Origin: Atopsyche davidsoni | Taxonomy: Eukaryota; Arthropoda; Insecta; Trichoptera; Hydrobiosidae | DNA: 64,000 bases | Assembly (NCBI GenBank): GCA_022113835.1 | Contig: JAILWY010000014.1 | Coordinates: 13,079,501-13,143,500 of the forward strand | Reading direction: 5' to 3' | Part shown: one piece after another, positions 20,982-39,964 of the stretch | How positions within the stretch are numbered: position 1 is the first letter of the stretch | Layout: every line of letters begins with the position of its first letter | The notes under the pieces: model-generated | Databases searched by the model: none | Seen by the model: the letters and a program-made list of their open reading frames with translations, nothing else | What the model was told of the DNA's origin: nothing | Translations under genes and position numbers: made by a program

Positions 20982-23460
20982 AAATTTTATCAGGTGCTAA
21001 AAGAATTTAAAAGATGCTCTTACTTCACAAATGCAGAAGTACCAATGATAACTATTAATGCATTTGCCTCCCGGTATGCCTATTAATAATCGATCAAAAT
21101 TAACTCAGTGGTATTTATATAAATAAAGGCAAGCAGTGATTTGTAGATATGTTGATATATACATCCATTTGCATGCAGTGTTGCCGTTTGCGCCTGTGCA
21201 AGGTCGGCTGGCGCACAAAAGCGCAATTAAAACCTCCGCTATTCCACACATAAAGCAGAAAGTTTATGAAACCGAATCCTAATGAGCAGACTTTGTTCAA
21301 AGGTCATGTTTTCTGCAACACTTGAACATAGTTTCTCCTGTAATATGGAAATTTAAGAAGGTTTTTCGCGAAAGGCGTTGTAAGGATATTATATTTATAG
21401 ACCTCGCTATGAACATTTTATATAATTATACTAATAAACCCAGCAATATGTTTTTTTTTTTTTAATTATCATTTCCAATAATTCAACCTAACTTTTTTTT
21501 ACATATTTTAAGAAAAACTTTTTAAAGCTTGAATTTTTTTAATATTTACGAGACGTTGAGAAAAAGTTTGTTTGGCCTTTCGTGTTGTTAAAATGCCTTG
21601 ATGCTTACAATGGCTAAATCATATTTCAAAATACAAAGATCATTTTTCTACAGTTCATTTTAGCTCTTAGTTTTCTCGAAAAACAGACTCCCCTAGTCCA
21701 AAGAGGTCTTTTGTCAAGCCATCACGCCATCTCATCCTAGATATTGTTTCCCGTTTACGTCCCTACAATTGCAAGAAAAAGAGGGGCTACGTTTTTAAGA
21801 TTCATCATTTATAAAAACGTATTTTTTTAATGTATTATGACTATAAAATTATCAATTATCTATAATAATAATGAACATAATCTCTTTGTAGTTAACAAAG
21901 ACTTCCTCGTGATTTTTGCACCTCTGATGATTTTTATTACTTTAGCACCGTTTCATCAACCCATTAGTATTTAGGGAGTTGTTTTTTACTTGTCTTACTG
22001 TGAGGGAGCCTATAAAAAGAAAGTCACATTATTTTCTAGTGATCTTGTAATATTGCCAGTTATAACCCATTGTTATCTTTCTAAAATTTCTCAATTCTTC
22101 ATTTAATCATATGATCCGAATAAATTATGTTTCAATTATTAGACGATGGTCAGTAATATTATCTATCTACCCTGCTCGTAGAACTATTATATGGATGTTA
22201 GCACCATTATCGTAAAAACCGGATTTTGTAAACATTCAACATCATTTATAAAATACAGCTCCCTTACGAACGCATACACTTCGAAATATTTTATAGACTT
22301 GTAATACTGTCGTAAATAGATTTATTATAGAGTATAAATAAAAGTTACAATCAATAAATTTAGATTGTGTATTTACGATTTAAAGAAAATAGGTTTAATT
22401 GGTTTTAAAAAATATAACAGTTTTTGAAACAATAGTTTTCACGCCACCCCTCTGCGGCTTCAGCCATAAACATCCAATAATACCCCAACAAATATTATCA
22501 CTGTGCTATAAGTCAGCCATTTAATACTATATTTGCATACCGAGCGATCGGATTTAATTTCTTCCACAACTGCCAGATGCATAATTTTAAGCAGAGCTTA
22601 GAACATCTGTTTTTTTTTTTCTTCAATTTAATGCTATCTGAAACATGAAACGCGGTTTAAATAGATCGTATCTTCGAAGGGGTGCGTAGACATCGCGTGC
22701 TTCTCCGCATAATAACGGTCTCATACTGCGAGTAACGATGAAATAATGATTGCATTAGCTTAATGTCCGCCACCTTTATCCTCGCGTCTGGATTTATCCA
22801 TAACAATTGCGAAACTTTTGCATTGCGGTAAACTATCTCGATCCTCTGCTGGCTGAAGATTTTCTCACAACAGGTGGCAATTGAACATAAAAAAAACATC
22901 TGGGCTTAGAATGAAAAGCAGCTAAGCCGCTTACAACTAAATGAATTCGATTTGTTAATATGTTTATATTTATATTTTTTTCTTGGGTACGGTGAAGCTA
23001 ATATATTTTCTGCGGCTTTAGAATGAAGGTGGAAGCAACACTGTCTCGATTGTTATTTGTTAAAGCTTGCGAAATTACAAATAATGTTGACATAATGTGT
23101 TATTGTGCAACACAATCGTATTTGCAAAAAAATAATGTGCATTATTTCTCATTATTTACATGTCTCACGTGCCAATGCCATACTATTAAATTAGGTATTT
23201 ATTTAAAATTATATTCAACCTATTGAAAAATCCTATGAAAACGTAAAATTTTTATCACTCAAAGTACGTAAAAAAAGCGAGTAGTAAACTATTTATGTGG
23301 GTTTCATTTATATAATCAATTTTATTTGACCTGTCGTGAAAAATAACCATTGTGCTCTTGTCGGAAAATGTTTTCCAATATGTATTTATTTTAAAATCTT
23401 CTGTAGTGACATCTTACGGCAATTAAATAAAACAAAATGAAGTTTTATTGTTAGAAACGT
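20982..23460. other. Intergenic DNA upstream of DDX42
   Basis: Mostly AT-rich with no supported exon. A somewhat GC-richer part at 22440-22900 contains an 80-codon minus-strand frame without motifs. Nothing else stands out. Confidence 0.45.
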
Positions 23461-23805
23461 CTGTTTTACCGACCGGACTACTCGCCGGCTGGTGTTGCCA
23501 GGTGTGATATTAAGAATAGACTTTGCTCAAATGTGAATGTGCGGCGATTGTTGCCCGCGAGCAGAGACAGCGCGCTGGACCACGGCGTCTGTCAAGTGAA
23601 TTTATTGTGCAAATTATTTTTTCACACTAACCTATTGATTATCATTGAAAATGTCAAATTTATAAAAGAATATGCAGTATATCTCGCATCATTTGCAAAT
23701 TTAACGTCCAGCTCCGCAGTTGTATGTTATAAGTCGTGTTGTTTGTCGGCCAGACGTGAGGTTATAATGCAGTGATTGTGTTGTTGATAGTAAAACAAAT
23801 TAAAA
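23461..23805 (+). promoter_or_regulatory. Probable DDX42 promoter and 5' UTR
   Basis: GC content and CpG frequency rise just upstream of the DDX42 start (for example GACCGGACTACTCGCCGGC near 23471). An 80-codon upstream frame (23533-23775) ends 30 bp before the start codon. If transcribed it would be an upstream ORF, but more likely it is chance within the leader. The start-site context is AAAATG, acceptable for an insect. Confidence 0.45.
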
Positions 23806-30232
<6,427 letters not shown>

Positions 30233-31102
30233 AACAAACAAAATGTTTTCATATCAAAAAAATTATCATTTTAATGTTCTGTTTCAATTTGTCAAAATAA
30301 GTGATTTTAGTTTTACTACAGATATAATAAATAGTACGAACTTTGCTACTCATATAATATATTGAAATAGGATTAATCATTCAATTTTAAAACTTAATTT
30401 TGTAAATAATGGAGACGATTTTACGAGAATTTCGTATATTTCCTCAATTATATATATTGAGTCAACAACATGCAAATTCCCATTGCAAGGTGTCTTACAG
30501 TAATTATGATCGTGAGCAATTATACTTTAATATTGTTTGTATTGTACCAAAAAAATTATATCTGTAGTATCGTGTAAATCATTCATTTATATTTTATAGT
30601 GTAAGATCAACATGCATAATTTGGCTTACCATATTTCGTTCTCGATACGTGTCAATTTGTTTTCTAATTTACCACTTCTCTACCTTGTTTCTAAATGTGA
30701 AAAATCAGTGAAGTTATAAAGATACGAGCTTATTTAATATCTGGGCATGTTTTTGAAATAGCATTATAACTTATAGACATCAAACTGTTGGCCCCGTATA
30801 TATTTTGGTTATCTCAATGAATATTTTAATTCAATTAATACAGAAAACATTTCATAAAAAATTACCACTTAATAATTACAATTTTCTTCATAGCCCATTT
30901 AAAATATTCACTGGTATTAAAAATGTATACAAGCAAACCGTTTAATGTGGGTAGGATATCATTTTACTCTTTTTTATTAAAAAAGTAAAAGCAATCAATT
31001 TTTATGGACCTGCCTCAAACATCAGTTACTACTGTGAAATGAAAAACCTTATCTTTTTCGTGTCAATACAAAGTTAAGCTGTCTTTCAACACTATTGAGA
31101 AG
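30233..31102. other. DDX42 3' UTR and AT-rich spacer
   Basis: Begins with the DDX42 3' UTR, including an AATAAA at 30326-30331. The remainder is AT-rich. A 5' UTR or first exon of the downstream small gene may lie here but I cannot place it. Confidence 0.45.
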
Positions 31103-32131
31103 ATGCTTGAGGACAAACCCAGTGAGAAATGTCCATCTAATAACCCATTCGCAAATAATTATTTTTTTGAGAGCCATGTTGCCAGAAGTATGTATGACCT
31201 CTGCGGATTGTATCAAAAAAATAAAACCGGCAGTGTCTCAGGCAAAGTATTTTTTTGCATTTATATTTGTTTTTTAACAATCCAAATCTAAAAAAATCAA
31301 CGTATAATGAATTAAAAGATTATATAGCCTAAAGGACTACGTAAGCATAATTATTTATCTGGTTTGTATATATATCTTTCACGTTTTAACTACAGTTCGA
31401 TCCCGTACAAATGAGCACATATGGTGAGCCTTATTGTATAGTTCTGTTGATTTATAATGCTCTTTCCTGAACTACCAAGCAATTTTTTTATAGATGTAAA
31501 CAAATTGTATTAATTTATACTTCAGAATAAAAAAATAATTTTAAATTTCCTGATTTTTCATATCATGTGATTTGTGAAAATCCAATCAAAATCAATAAGT
31601 AAAAAGTCCTAATGTTTATACATCGCTTTTAAGGGAGACTGCCTCTGGAGCAACAGCAGCTTGAAAAGTCTACAGTTCGCAGTACTAGTCTCACATTAAA
31701 CAAACTAATAAGTATCGCAAGACTAAATGAATGAGCACACCTCGCAACACCGTGTTGAACCTAAACATGTGCTAACTATGTGACCTTTGTGAGTGAAGGG
31801 AACAATTTGCTGTCGGCCGAACGGATATCAAAAGACAAAGTAAACGTTGAAGCCAGCGTTGGCTTGACTCAGTTCACTTCAACAATATGTATTTATAGCG
31901 CACAATAGCTGTGCTACCACTGGTAGTAATTGTCAAAGTATTTATATAACTAGATAATTTTATTGTTACAATTCAAATTTTTCAGTGTTTAGCATGATGC
32001 TGCAGTCTGACGAAACCCACCAAAACCGCATGACCGTGAGTCCAGCCTTAGTGATCACGTCAGGTGCACTACATCCTCAGGAGGCCGAAGTTATATCGAA
32101 ATGTGAAAACATTGGTCTCGAGAGTAAATAA
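31103..32131 (+). CDS. Unrecognised 105-residue protein, three exons
   Basis: Exons at 31103-31246, 31396-31423 and 31986-32131. Splice sites are GGCAAA|GTATTT, CTACAG|TTCGAT, ACATATG|GTGAGC and TTTCAG|TGTTTA, and the phases (0 and 1) match at both junctions. The middle exon is only 28 nt. Base composition over the exons is clearly richer than the flanks and codon use looks protein-like. The product starts MLEDKPSEKC, includes NPFANNYFFESHVARSMYDL, then FDPVQMSTYG, then VFSMMLQSDE, and ends in an acidic/Lys tail. I see no signal peptide, membrane span or known domain. The start Met is provisional because the frame stays open upstream of it. It may be a conserved insect gene that I simply do not recognise. 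Confidence 0.6.
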
Positions 32132-34877
32132 ATCAAAAGTTTTAAAATGCGTGCAATCAGATACTTATAAATAGTTTATTTTAATTAAAACGACTGTACA
32201 AAGATATTTCGTAATACAATATTTGTACTTCGTACAAAATTTACGTTCACTTAAAGTTATGACTTGTTCTTCACAGGAAATTTATGGAATCAAGGTATTT
32301 GTCTTTTACCGAGAAACGGTTACTCTTTTTTTATATATAATGACATTTCTTCGGCATATTTTTCTTTTGATCTCTCAAACATCGCTACGTATACCTGCAA
32401 CAACAAAAATAATATTTTAGGATTTGATTAAAAAGAGATGTCAAAGATCTGAGCACTTAGACCTCTCATATTGAAGATACAGCACGAGGAACAGAAGTTA
32501 AGGAATAGAGGCCTACTGAATTTACAGCTCGACATCAGAACTGACGTACTGTGGCTTGATATATAGCAACGATATATTTATATTGCATTATGTAATCCTA
32601 TAACAGCCGTGGACAGTAAAAAATAAAACAACTAATAATCCAATCCAAAATTAAAAAAAAATAAAGTTTTTTTTTAATATGGCTGTTAGAAATTCATCTT
32701 AACCTCACCAGCACAAAATTAAACTTTTATTTTATTGTGAAAGCAAACCGCGTGTATGCGAAATAAAACCGATATTTGAAGTACTAAAAATTAATAATAA
32801 GAGTTTTTCTGAAAATTTCATACAATAATAACATAGCATGTGAGTAAAATTTATTTGATAAGTTTTCCAGAACATTTAAAATGATGCCGCGCTGTCTATT
32901 CCACGAAGAGAACATTATCTCTTGTTGTTTTGTTTTTATTTGATAACATTATTTAGAAGCTCACAAATAAATTTTATGTGTTGAAATAAAATAATTAAAT
33001 CCTTTTTTTTACTAAGTTCATATTAAAATGCGACATAACAGAAATAAAGATAGACGTAAAAGAAAACACCACAGGAAAAATAACTACATCGGTATGCTGG
33101 TATAACTTTTCACAATCATAATTTTTGTTGTAAAGGAAATACTTTGTACAAAAAGTAAAAGTTTTGTAAAACAAAATCAGAAAATCTTTATTTAAAATTA
33201 ATTTAGATTGCATTTATCTACGATATATACCAAATGATTAATCAGTATTACATAATTGTAATCAATTATAATTCATTATTCAAGACAAAACATTTGGAGG
33301 GTGTCACATATACATTTTACAAACGAGGTACATAATTCACAAAAATTAATCGTAGATGTATTCAGATATTTTGTACTTTAAAAAGATACAACTTCCTACA
33401 ATACTAAGAATGAATGCAATCTTAAATGACTACGCACTCGCTATTGATTAAATTTCAGATTTTTACACTCATAATTAAAATTATATAAAAAGTATTCAAC
33501 TGGCATAGTGATCAGACCAAAATTATCATTTAAAAAATAAAATGGTAAAAATGGCCATTGCCTGATGCACTACGAATATACAATACACAAGTCAGGCAGT
33601 CTTCATATAATAACAATCAGCTTATTAGTTTAAAATGTCAATATTTGCAATGGACGCTTCAAGATTTTAGTGACGGAACAATAATTTATTTTTTAAAACA
33701 GACTTTTTCACTTGGTGTTGGAATTGAATCACAAAATAGTAGGACTCTAGATTATTTTTTTAGAAATGAAGAGGGAAAGCATTTTGTACACCTCAAAAAG
33801 GTAATGACAGAACTTTATGAGTGATTAGCAATACAATAATCGGTGGGCTAGTACACACAAAAAACATTACAACAATCAAATTGAAATTGTGACCGGTTTC
33901 GCCAAGCTTTCACGTTGGCATTATCAAACATTGGTGAAACCGGTCACCAATAAAATTAAACATGTGGAAAAATCACAAAAGTATTTTATTCAAAATATTA
34001 AAAAATGAAATTCCACCAAGTACTCTCTGTCAAAAGCATTGAATATTTTAAAACAAAACATAATATAAGATAGTAACAACAGTAAGATTTAAAAAATCAT
34101 TTTTATTTCATTCAGTATTATAGGGCCCTGTATAAGTAGAAATATATTACTAAATGACTGACAAAATATTGAATAATGCTTAGTTTATAAAGTACTTTAT
34201 AGAAAAAACACACCTTACAATATAAAATATATAATTATATAAAAATGTTATCTTGGAGTTTTGTTGTAAGAAAAACCAGCTGTAAGTTGAAGACCGCCCT
34301 TGCAGACTGACCCTGATTAGTACACAAACAATATGTGCAAATAAACTCGTGTAACTTGAATCTGCATCAAAACACTTGCAAAACAATAATCTAAGCTGAA
34401 AACAAGTTAATGAAAATATGTTGTGTTACTAAAATAACTCACCGATTTGATTTGCAACAATACTTGAATGTGAGCAAGCCACAAGAGACATTTTTTTTAA
34501 TTTTATGAAACAAATAAAGTGCACTAATTGAATTAGCACCAAGCAGGGTTATGCTGCATAATATACTTTGCTACATTTTTTGTACATAAATAATAAATTG
34601 AGAATATTTTGTATCAACTTAAAATATTCAAATAACACCTGTCTCTACACATGGCTCTTCATACTGCCTTTACACATTTGTTGGAATTCGTAGGTATGTG
34701 TCTAAATTCTCTGTGCACAGTTGTAAAGTCTATAAACCGTAATTTTTAGGTCTTAGCGAGCTCACTAGTCCGGAAAACCAGCTTAGTTGGATTTGCAATA
34801 TATATAAAAATCTAACGACCATGGACTTAGAGCGATTTGTTGATCAACTGAGCAATGTGTAGGCAAGGAAAGTTTAA
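32132..34877. other. AT-rich spacer between convergent genes
   Basis: Lies between the stop codons of the small gene (+) and PYM (-), so it contains both 3' UTRs. The 88-codon frame at 33558-33824 has no recognisable motif. A short palindrome at 33889-33947 and a sequence shared with 62090-62180 mark an old repeat here. Confidence 0.45.
33889..33947. repeat. Palindromic hairpin in an old dispersed repeat
   Basis: GTGACCGGTTTC (33889-33900) and GAAACCGGTCAC (33936-33947) are perfect complements separated by 35 bp. The following sequence up to about 34050 (AGTATTTTATTCAAAATATT ... CACCAAGTACTCT) resembles 62105-62175, so it is part of a multi-copy element. Confidence 0.6.
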
Positions 34878-35834
34878 TCATGTTTCAACTAGGGTCTCTA
34901 GCTTGGCAATCTCACTGACAACTTGCTCCTTATTCTTCACCTTTTCAAGTTGATCCTTCTCGGGGTTTTCAATTTCACCATTCTTTAACTTAATTTCTAA
35001 GACTTCAATCTCTCTAAGTTTCTTCTTGAGATTCTTTAACCGTTTAACAGGATCAGATGCAGCAGCTGGTTGTGTTTTCTTTGCTTGTAATGAAACATTT
35101 GCGAAAGGTTCGGTAATTTCATCTGCGGCTGAAAATCAAAAGGAAATATTATGAATGAAAAATCATCACGCTTTTTTGTGTTTTAGCTCCATAAGCTGGA
35201 CAAAGTCAAAATTGTAAATTATGATTGTAAAAATGATTAAATACATCAATCTTGGCTAAAAAATGTAAGTATGTACAATTTCGATTTCATCACACTTGCT
35301 GTTTATTTTCACATTATCTGTTTAAAGTGAATTGACAAATAATAAAGAATAACTCACAATTTTTCTTTTTATTTTTCTTTTTGTCATTTACTTGAATAAT
35401 ACCAGATATGTTATGCCGTTGGTTCTTCTCCTTGGCTTCTCTCTTAGCCTTGGCTTCTGCCACAATCTCCGCAGTCAATCCCACAGGGATATTAGAGTTC
35501 TGTTTAGTTGCAAACTGGCGACCTTTGCTCTCGTATAAAGGGACCTCTTCCTGCGGTACATATCCGTCTTTTACTCGACGCGGTTTTCTCCATGTTCCAT
35601 CAGGTCTCTGTGACGCCGGTATGAACTTACCAGCTAAAAAAAAGTATACATGACTCGATAAATAACACTTTCAATGAAATTATAATAATGCGAGGCGGTA
35701 AATGCACTGTTTACATCAAATTATGAGCTGTGAATAAATTGCAAGTTTTTAAAATCAGATTGATTCACTATCGAATGGTAAACAGTGTTACTTTACTTAC
35801 CATCGCCACCCGAAGAATTATTGTCGAAAGACAT
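34878..35834 (-). CDS. PYM: Partner of Y14 and mago (PYM/WIBG)
   Basis: Cytoplasmic, ribosome-associated factor that binds the Y14-Mago dimer and removes exon junction complexes from translated mRNA. Three exons on the minus strand (35801-35834, 35358-35633, 34878-35128), all joined in phase 1, give 186 residues (human PYM1: 204). The N-terminal Mago-Y14-binding domain is clear: [20 protein letters not shown], then [16 protein letters not shown] basic DKKKNKKKN stretch follows. The C-terminal half is a Lys/Glu/Leu-rich helix with [14 protein letters not shown], the region of the family associated with ribosome or eIF2A-like contacts. The gene is convergent with the small gene and tandem with C1QBP. 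Confidence 0.95.
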
Positions 35835-37049
35835 TTATTTTAAAACAAAATGCGAGTTTTTTAAAACGCTGCAAATATTTACCAACAAGAATAAATCATT
35901 TCAACAAGATGTGAAATTCACCGCAGTGCCGTAGACAAATGACAGCCATGTGAACCAACAAAACAAAATAAAAACCTAATGGAGTCTATGATTTGCCTCG
36001 ACCATATATACATTATGCACTATAAATAAAATATTTAAAGTAATGCATTTCTATTTCTTTAGGGAAAGAGTTTTGTGTAATATAAGACTAGTTTAAATCA
36101 GATTTACCAATTTAAGATTTTTTAATTCAATAATAAACAAAAAAATTATTTGAACCTCGCAAATTTCTGACCGTGAAAATCGAAGAATGTAACGGAACTA
36201 ATTTGAAAATATATTAATAAAACGGTATCTACACAAAACTTTTCAACCTGCAGAACCCCTCCGAATCGAAAAATCCAAACTTAAGATCTTGGACATTTTC
36301 ATATTTATTATTTTTACATGAAATTTTCAATTAAATTTCAAGACTACACATTATCTGTATAATATTGTAAATCGCTAAGCCAGACTTTCAAGGTCGATCG
36401 GATTTTTATTATCAAAAGCATTACTTAACTGACAAAATACTACAAAACAGGCAGACCTTATCTTTCCAATCTTGGTTTTAGAGAAACATTTTAAACCATT
36501 GCATACTATTCTTTAAAAATTCTAATGCTAATTGATATCTAAATATTACTTATGATATCAATTTACCTGTGATAAAAATGGGGACCACCAACCAAATTCA
36601 CACACTTCAATTGATAGAAATAAAAAAAACCCAAATATACATTGAAATTGCTATTATGTAGGTAAAATTCTTTATTATTATTTCTTCCTCTATCATCAAT
36701 GACATTTATTAATTAAAACTAATCTATTACATACAAAGGCTTTTTAAGTGACAAAAAAAAACAAATTTACAAAATGCCCATGCACACTCCGTTCACACAT
36801 GGTCAACTCTCCACACTCATGTCAATATAATGATACTAGTATAACAAAACACATTGAATGCTTCTCAGATTTGTTTATAATTTTAAAAAAATAACAATAG
36901 AAATTGGCTGATTTATATTTCGACTATGACCAGAATACTATACAGTTTTTTTATAGTTCAAATAATTCTAATAGACATAAGTTAATCAACAAGTAATACA
37001 ACATTATACAATAACGGAATATTTAATGACAACCATTGCTGTTTTGAAA
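35835..37049. other. PYM upstream region and C1QBP 3' UTR
   Basis: The PYM promoter should lie just above 35834. AATAAA signals for C1QBP on the minus strand appear as TTTATT at 36671-36676 and 36705-36710. The rest is AT-rich and featureless. Confidence 0.45.
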
Positions 37050-39566
37050 TTATTGTTTTCCAACTGTGAACTTTGAGAGACTCTCGAGAAGCCCAATGTA
37101 TGCAGAGTGCTCATATGATGTGCTGAAGTCAGATAATTTCTCAGCAAACTCATTACTGATGCCCTTCTCTTCTAACAGGTTCATCAGCAAGTCGTAGAGG
37201 TACTAAAAACATGATAAAATCATTAAAAAATTAAATTAACAAATATAATATTTTTAATCAATGAGCTGCGATAGTTTTAATTTCAAATATAAGGTGTATT
37301 TACCCCATCCAAAACATCTCCAGCAACTGCGTATACTTTGTCATTCCATTCTCCTTTGTACATTGTGATTTCATCAATACCGAACACATCATCTGAAAAA
37401 TCTATATGTTAATATCTATGTAATGATACCTTCAAGAAATCATTAAAATTGAAGACAAACAAATGCTGCACAGAAACTAGCTTAAACATTGCGAACGGCC
37501 AAATTTGTTACCCAATTCAAGCAATTAAAAGACAAACAATATGTTACATTTTTTAAAGAGTATTAATACATACAAGGCATTAAATTTTCTTTCAATTTCT
37601 TTTATTTTTTATTTAAAAAATTTACTAGTTATTTGGATGCTATAATCTAAATAGTACAGTAATAAAGAGTTACAAAAACCACAGATATCAGATTTTTATT
37701 TAACTTTGTTATATAATGGAATGATGGGTAGAAAAATTTCACTGTAAAAACAAAATATTGATCAAAGGATGAGCTTTCAGTCCTTGGATTCCAATAACAG
37801 CATTAAGTTAGATAAATGAAAAAACCAATACACATATTTTTTTTATGAGTACTATTTCTTCTCCAACAGCTTTTTCATGCGAAACACTGTCTACCAAATT
37901 CACTAAATAAATTTGTCAGAATATTCAATTAAAGAAATTTTATACCAATCCATTCATACCAAGATACACATTAAAAGAGTTCATGACAAATGAAAGAGAC
38001 TCTGGTTAAAATGTTAATTATCCAGAAAGAAAGAGATCTCCATGTTTAATGGATTTAAAAGAAATATTCACTTTATCCCTTTGTATGAAGTGTGTATTAT
38101 CCGTGGTCATTTTTATAAACTCCTGGTTTCTTTCAAACTGAACAGGTTTAATTTTGATAAACTTACTGTATCCATCGCCTTCTTGTGTAGGTTGTGTCTC
38201 CTGGATGAAACTACAAGTAAAGCTGAGAGTTTGGTCTTTCCTTACGATGTCAACTTCAAATTGGGGTTTGGAGCGCATTTCTGAGAACTCTTCCTTTTCT
38301 GGCGCCGCACCATCATCTTCAGATGGTTCCGAATCAACCGTATGATTTACATTGAAGCTAATATTCACTCTAAAAATATAAAGGATAGCAAAATTATCAA
38401 TAAAATGATAGTCAAAAATAAAGAAACAAGCTAACATATTCTACTGTCGCATGCTATCATCGTAAGATTTAAATCTCCCATGAAACTCAGTTGTGAAAAA
38501 TTATGAAAGATACAATATATTCAAAAGTATAAATTGATTAAAACTTTAAAAGACATGAAAAAAACATACGTTTCATCGTTGGCTTTCTTTGATAATGTAA
38601 CTTCAGCACCATCGAGAGAAACTTTAAAGCCTTCAAATTGTGTAGGAATAGTCTTGACTTTTTGTGCTTTACGTTCTGCCAAAATTTCTTCAGTGAGGAA
38701 TTCAACCAATTCTTTTTCACCTAAAAGATTACAAAATAATTATAGTAAAATCAAATCAAATCAGCTCATTTGAGATATTAAGGAGTGGATGGGGTGGAAA
38801 TTTGGATAGGAGTCTTACCAGAAAGAGGAAGGATTTTTGGTTCGGCAATTGGAGAATCTATACAACAATAAAATCATAATAAACAATCAATTAAAGTATC
38901 GTAAAATAAGTAAATTGAATAAAAATAGAAAAGAATGCAAAAGATAAATACTTGTATCCTTTAAAACTTTATATGAGGGAAGAAAAATCTACATATACAG
39001 AAACGATTCATATATGGTGATGCAATAATCTTTTTCATTCATAAATAACTATGGATTTGAACCTGGTGAATTTTAATATTTGTGAATCTCTGCAGGATTT
39101 TTCCCATTCATTAAATCTCTATTTGGTAGTTAGTTTCATTGAAAAATATTCGAAACTATTCGAACTGGGTACAATTCCGTTAAATTAAAAAATAACTATT
39201 AGCATATTGACAGGTGTGCAGAAGAGTTGTAAATTTTGGTTATTTCGACTTTTCTATGGAAACAAAAGAAACATGAAGCTTGAAAAAAATTACATAACCT
39301 CAATAAACAAAAAATAAGGTTATCCGTAAGAATCGATGCGTACCTTTCGTATGAACTCCTTTGTAACCACATCCACAGGAGCACATATTTGAGTTTTTCT
39401 GGACCATAGCAAGTGATGATAGTCCCTCGGTTTGAGAGCTAGCGCACATGTGCCAAATGCTCCTTGTGAAGTCCCGCTTAACAGGGATCACGGGTCTGCT
39501 CATTAAAGGACTGATGAAACCCTTCAATGATGGCAGTCTGATAGCCGCTCTTACGATTCCGTTCAT
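37050..39566 (-). CDS. C1QBP: C1QBP/p32, mitochondrial matrix protein (MAM33 family)
   Basis: Acidic trimeric matrix protein needed for mitochondrial translation and oxidative metabolism. Six minus-strand exons (39344-39566, 38819-38857, 38570-38720, 38167-38369, 37304-37392, 37050-37202) join in frame to 285 residues, against 282 in human. Residues 1 to about 60 are a basic, Arg-rich, low-acid mitochondrial presequence. A CSCGCGYKGVHTKG block mirrors the Cys/Gly-rich CGCG..HT.G segment preceding the mature human protein. The MAM33 domain follows: EKELVEFLTEEILAERKAQK, VNISFNVNHTV, an acidic SEPSEDDGAAPEKEE loop, FEVDIVRKDQTLSFTCSF and, at the end, GEWNDKVYAVAGDVLDGYLY. The second exon is only 39 nt. 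Its start is 398 bp from the divergent ZCCHC4 start. Confidence 0.95.
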
Positions 39567-39964
39567 TTTTTTATGGTTAATTCAGCAAACTTCACAAATT
39601 ATGGAAAACTGCAGAAGTCACCGCCGAACGATTTGAACATAGAGGAATTAAAACAGTGGAGAATGTCAATCTATCATAGAGAATAAAAATTGTATGGCTA
39701 TTCAAATTAAAAAGTTAACTTAGTATAAAAAAATAAATAAAATATATTTTTAAAGAGTATGAAATAATTTTTATCCAGAACTCGTCAACATTAAAATGTT
39801 TTTTTAAATGGTCGAAAACAATGTAATTTTAATGGTCTTTGGGTTGAATTCTCACATAATAAATTAATTCTAGTTCCACGGCCGTCACTCAAACGTCAAA
39901 CGCGTGAAACATAAGGTTATGTTTTCGAGTTCTCCCTCGTGCTTTTATCAAATATCAATTTAAA
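39567..39964. promoter_or_regulatory. Shared divergent promoter C1QBP/ZCCHC4
   Basis: The 398 bp between two opposed start codons must contain both transcription starts. It is AT-rich in the middle with a GC-richer patch near ZCCHC4 (CACGGCCGTCACTC at 39877-39890). No obvious TATA or initiator arrangement could be assigned by eye. Confidence 0.6.
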
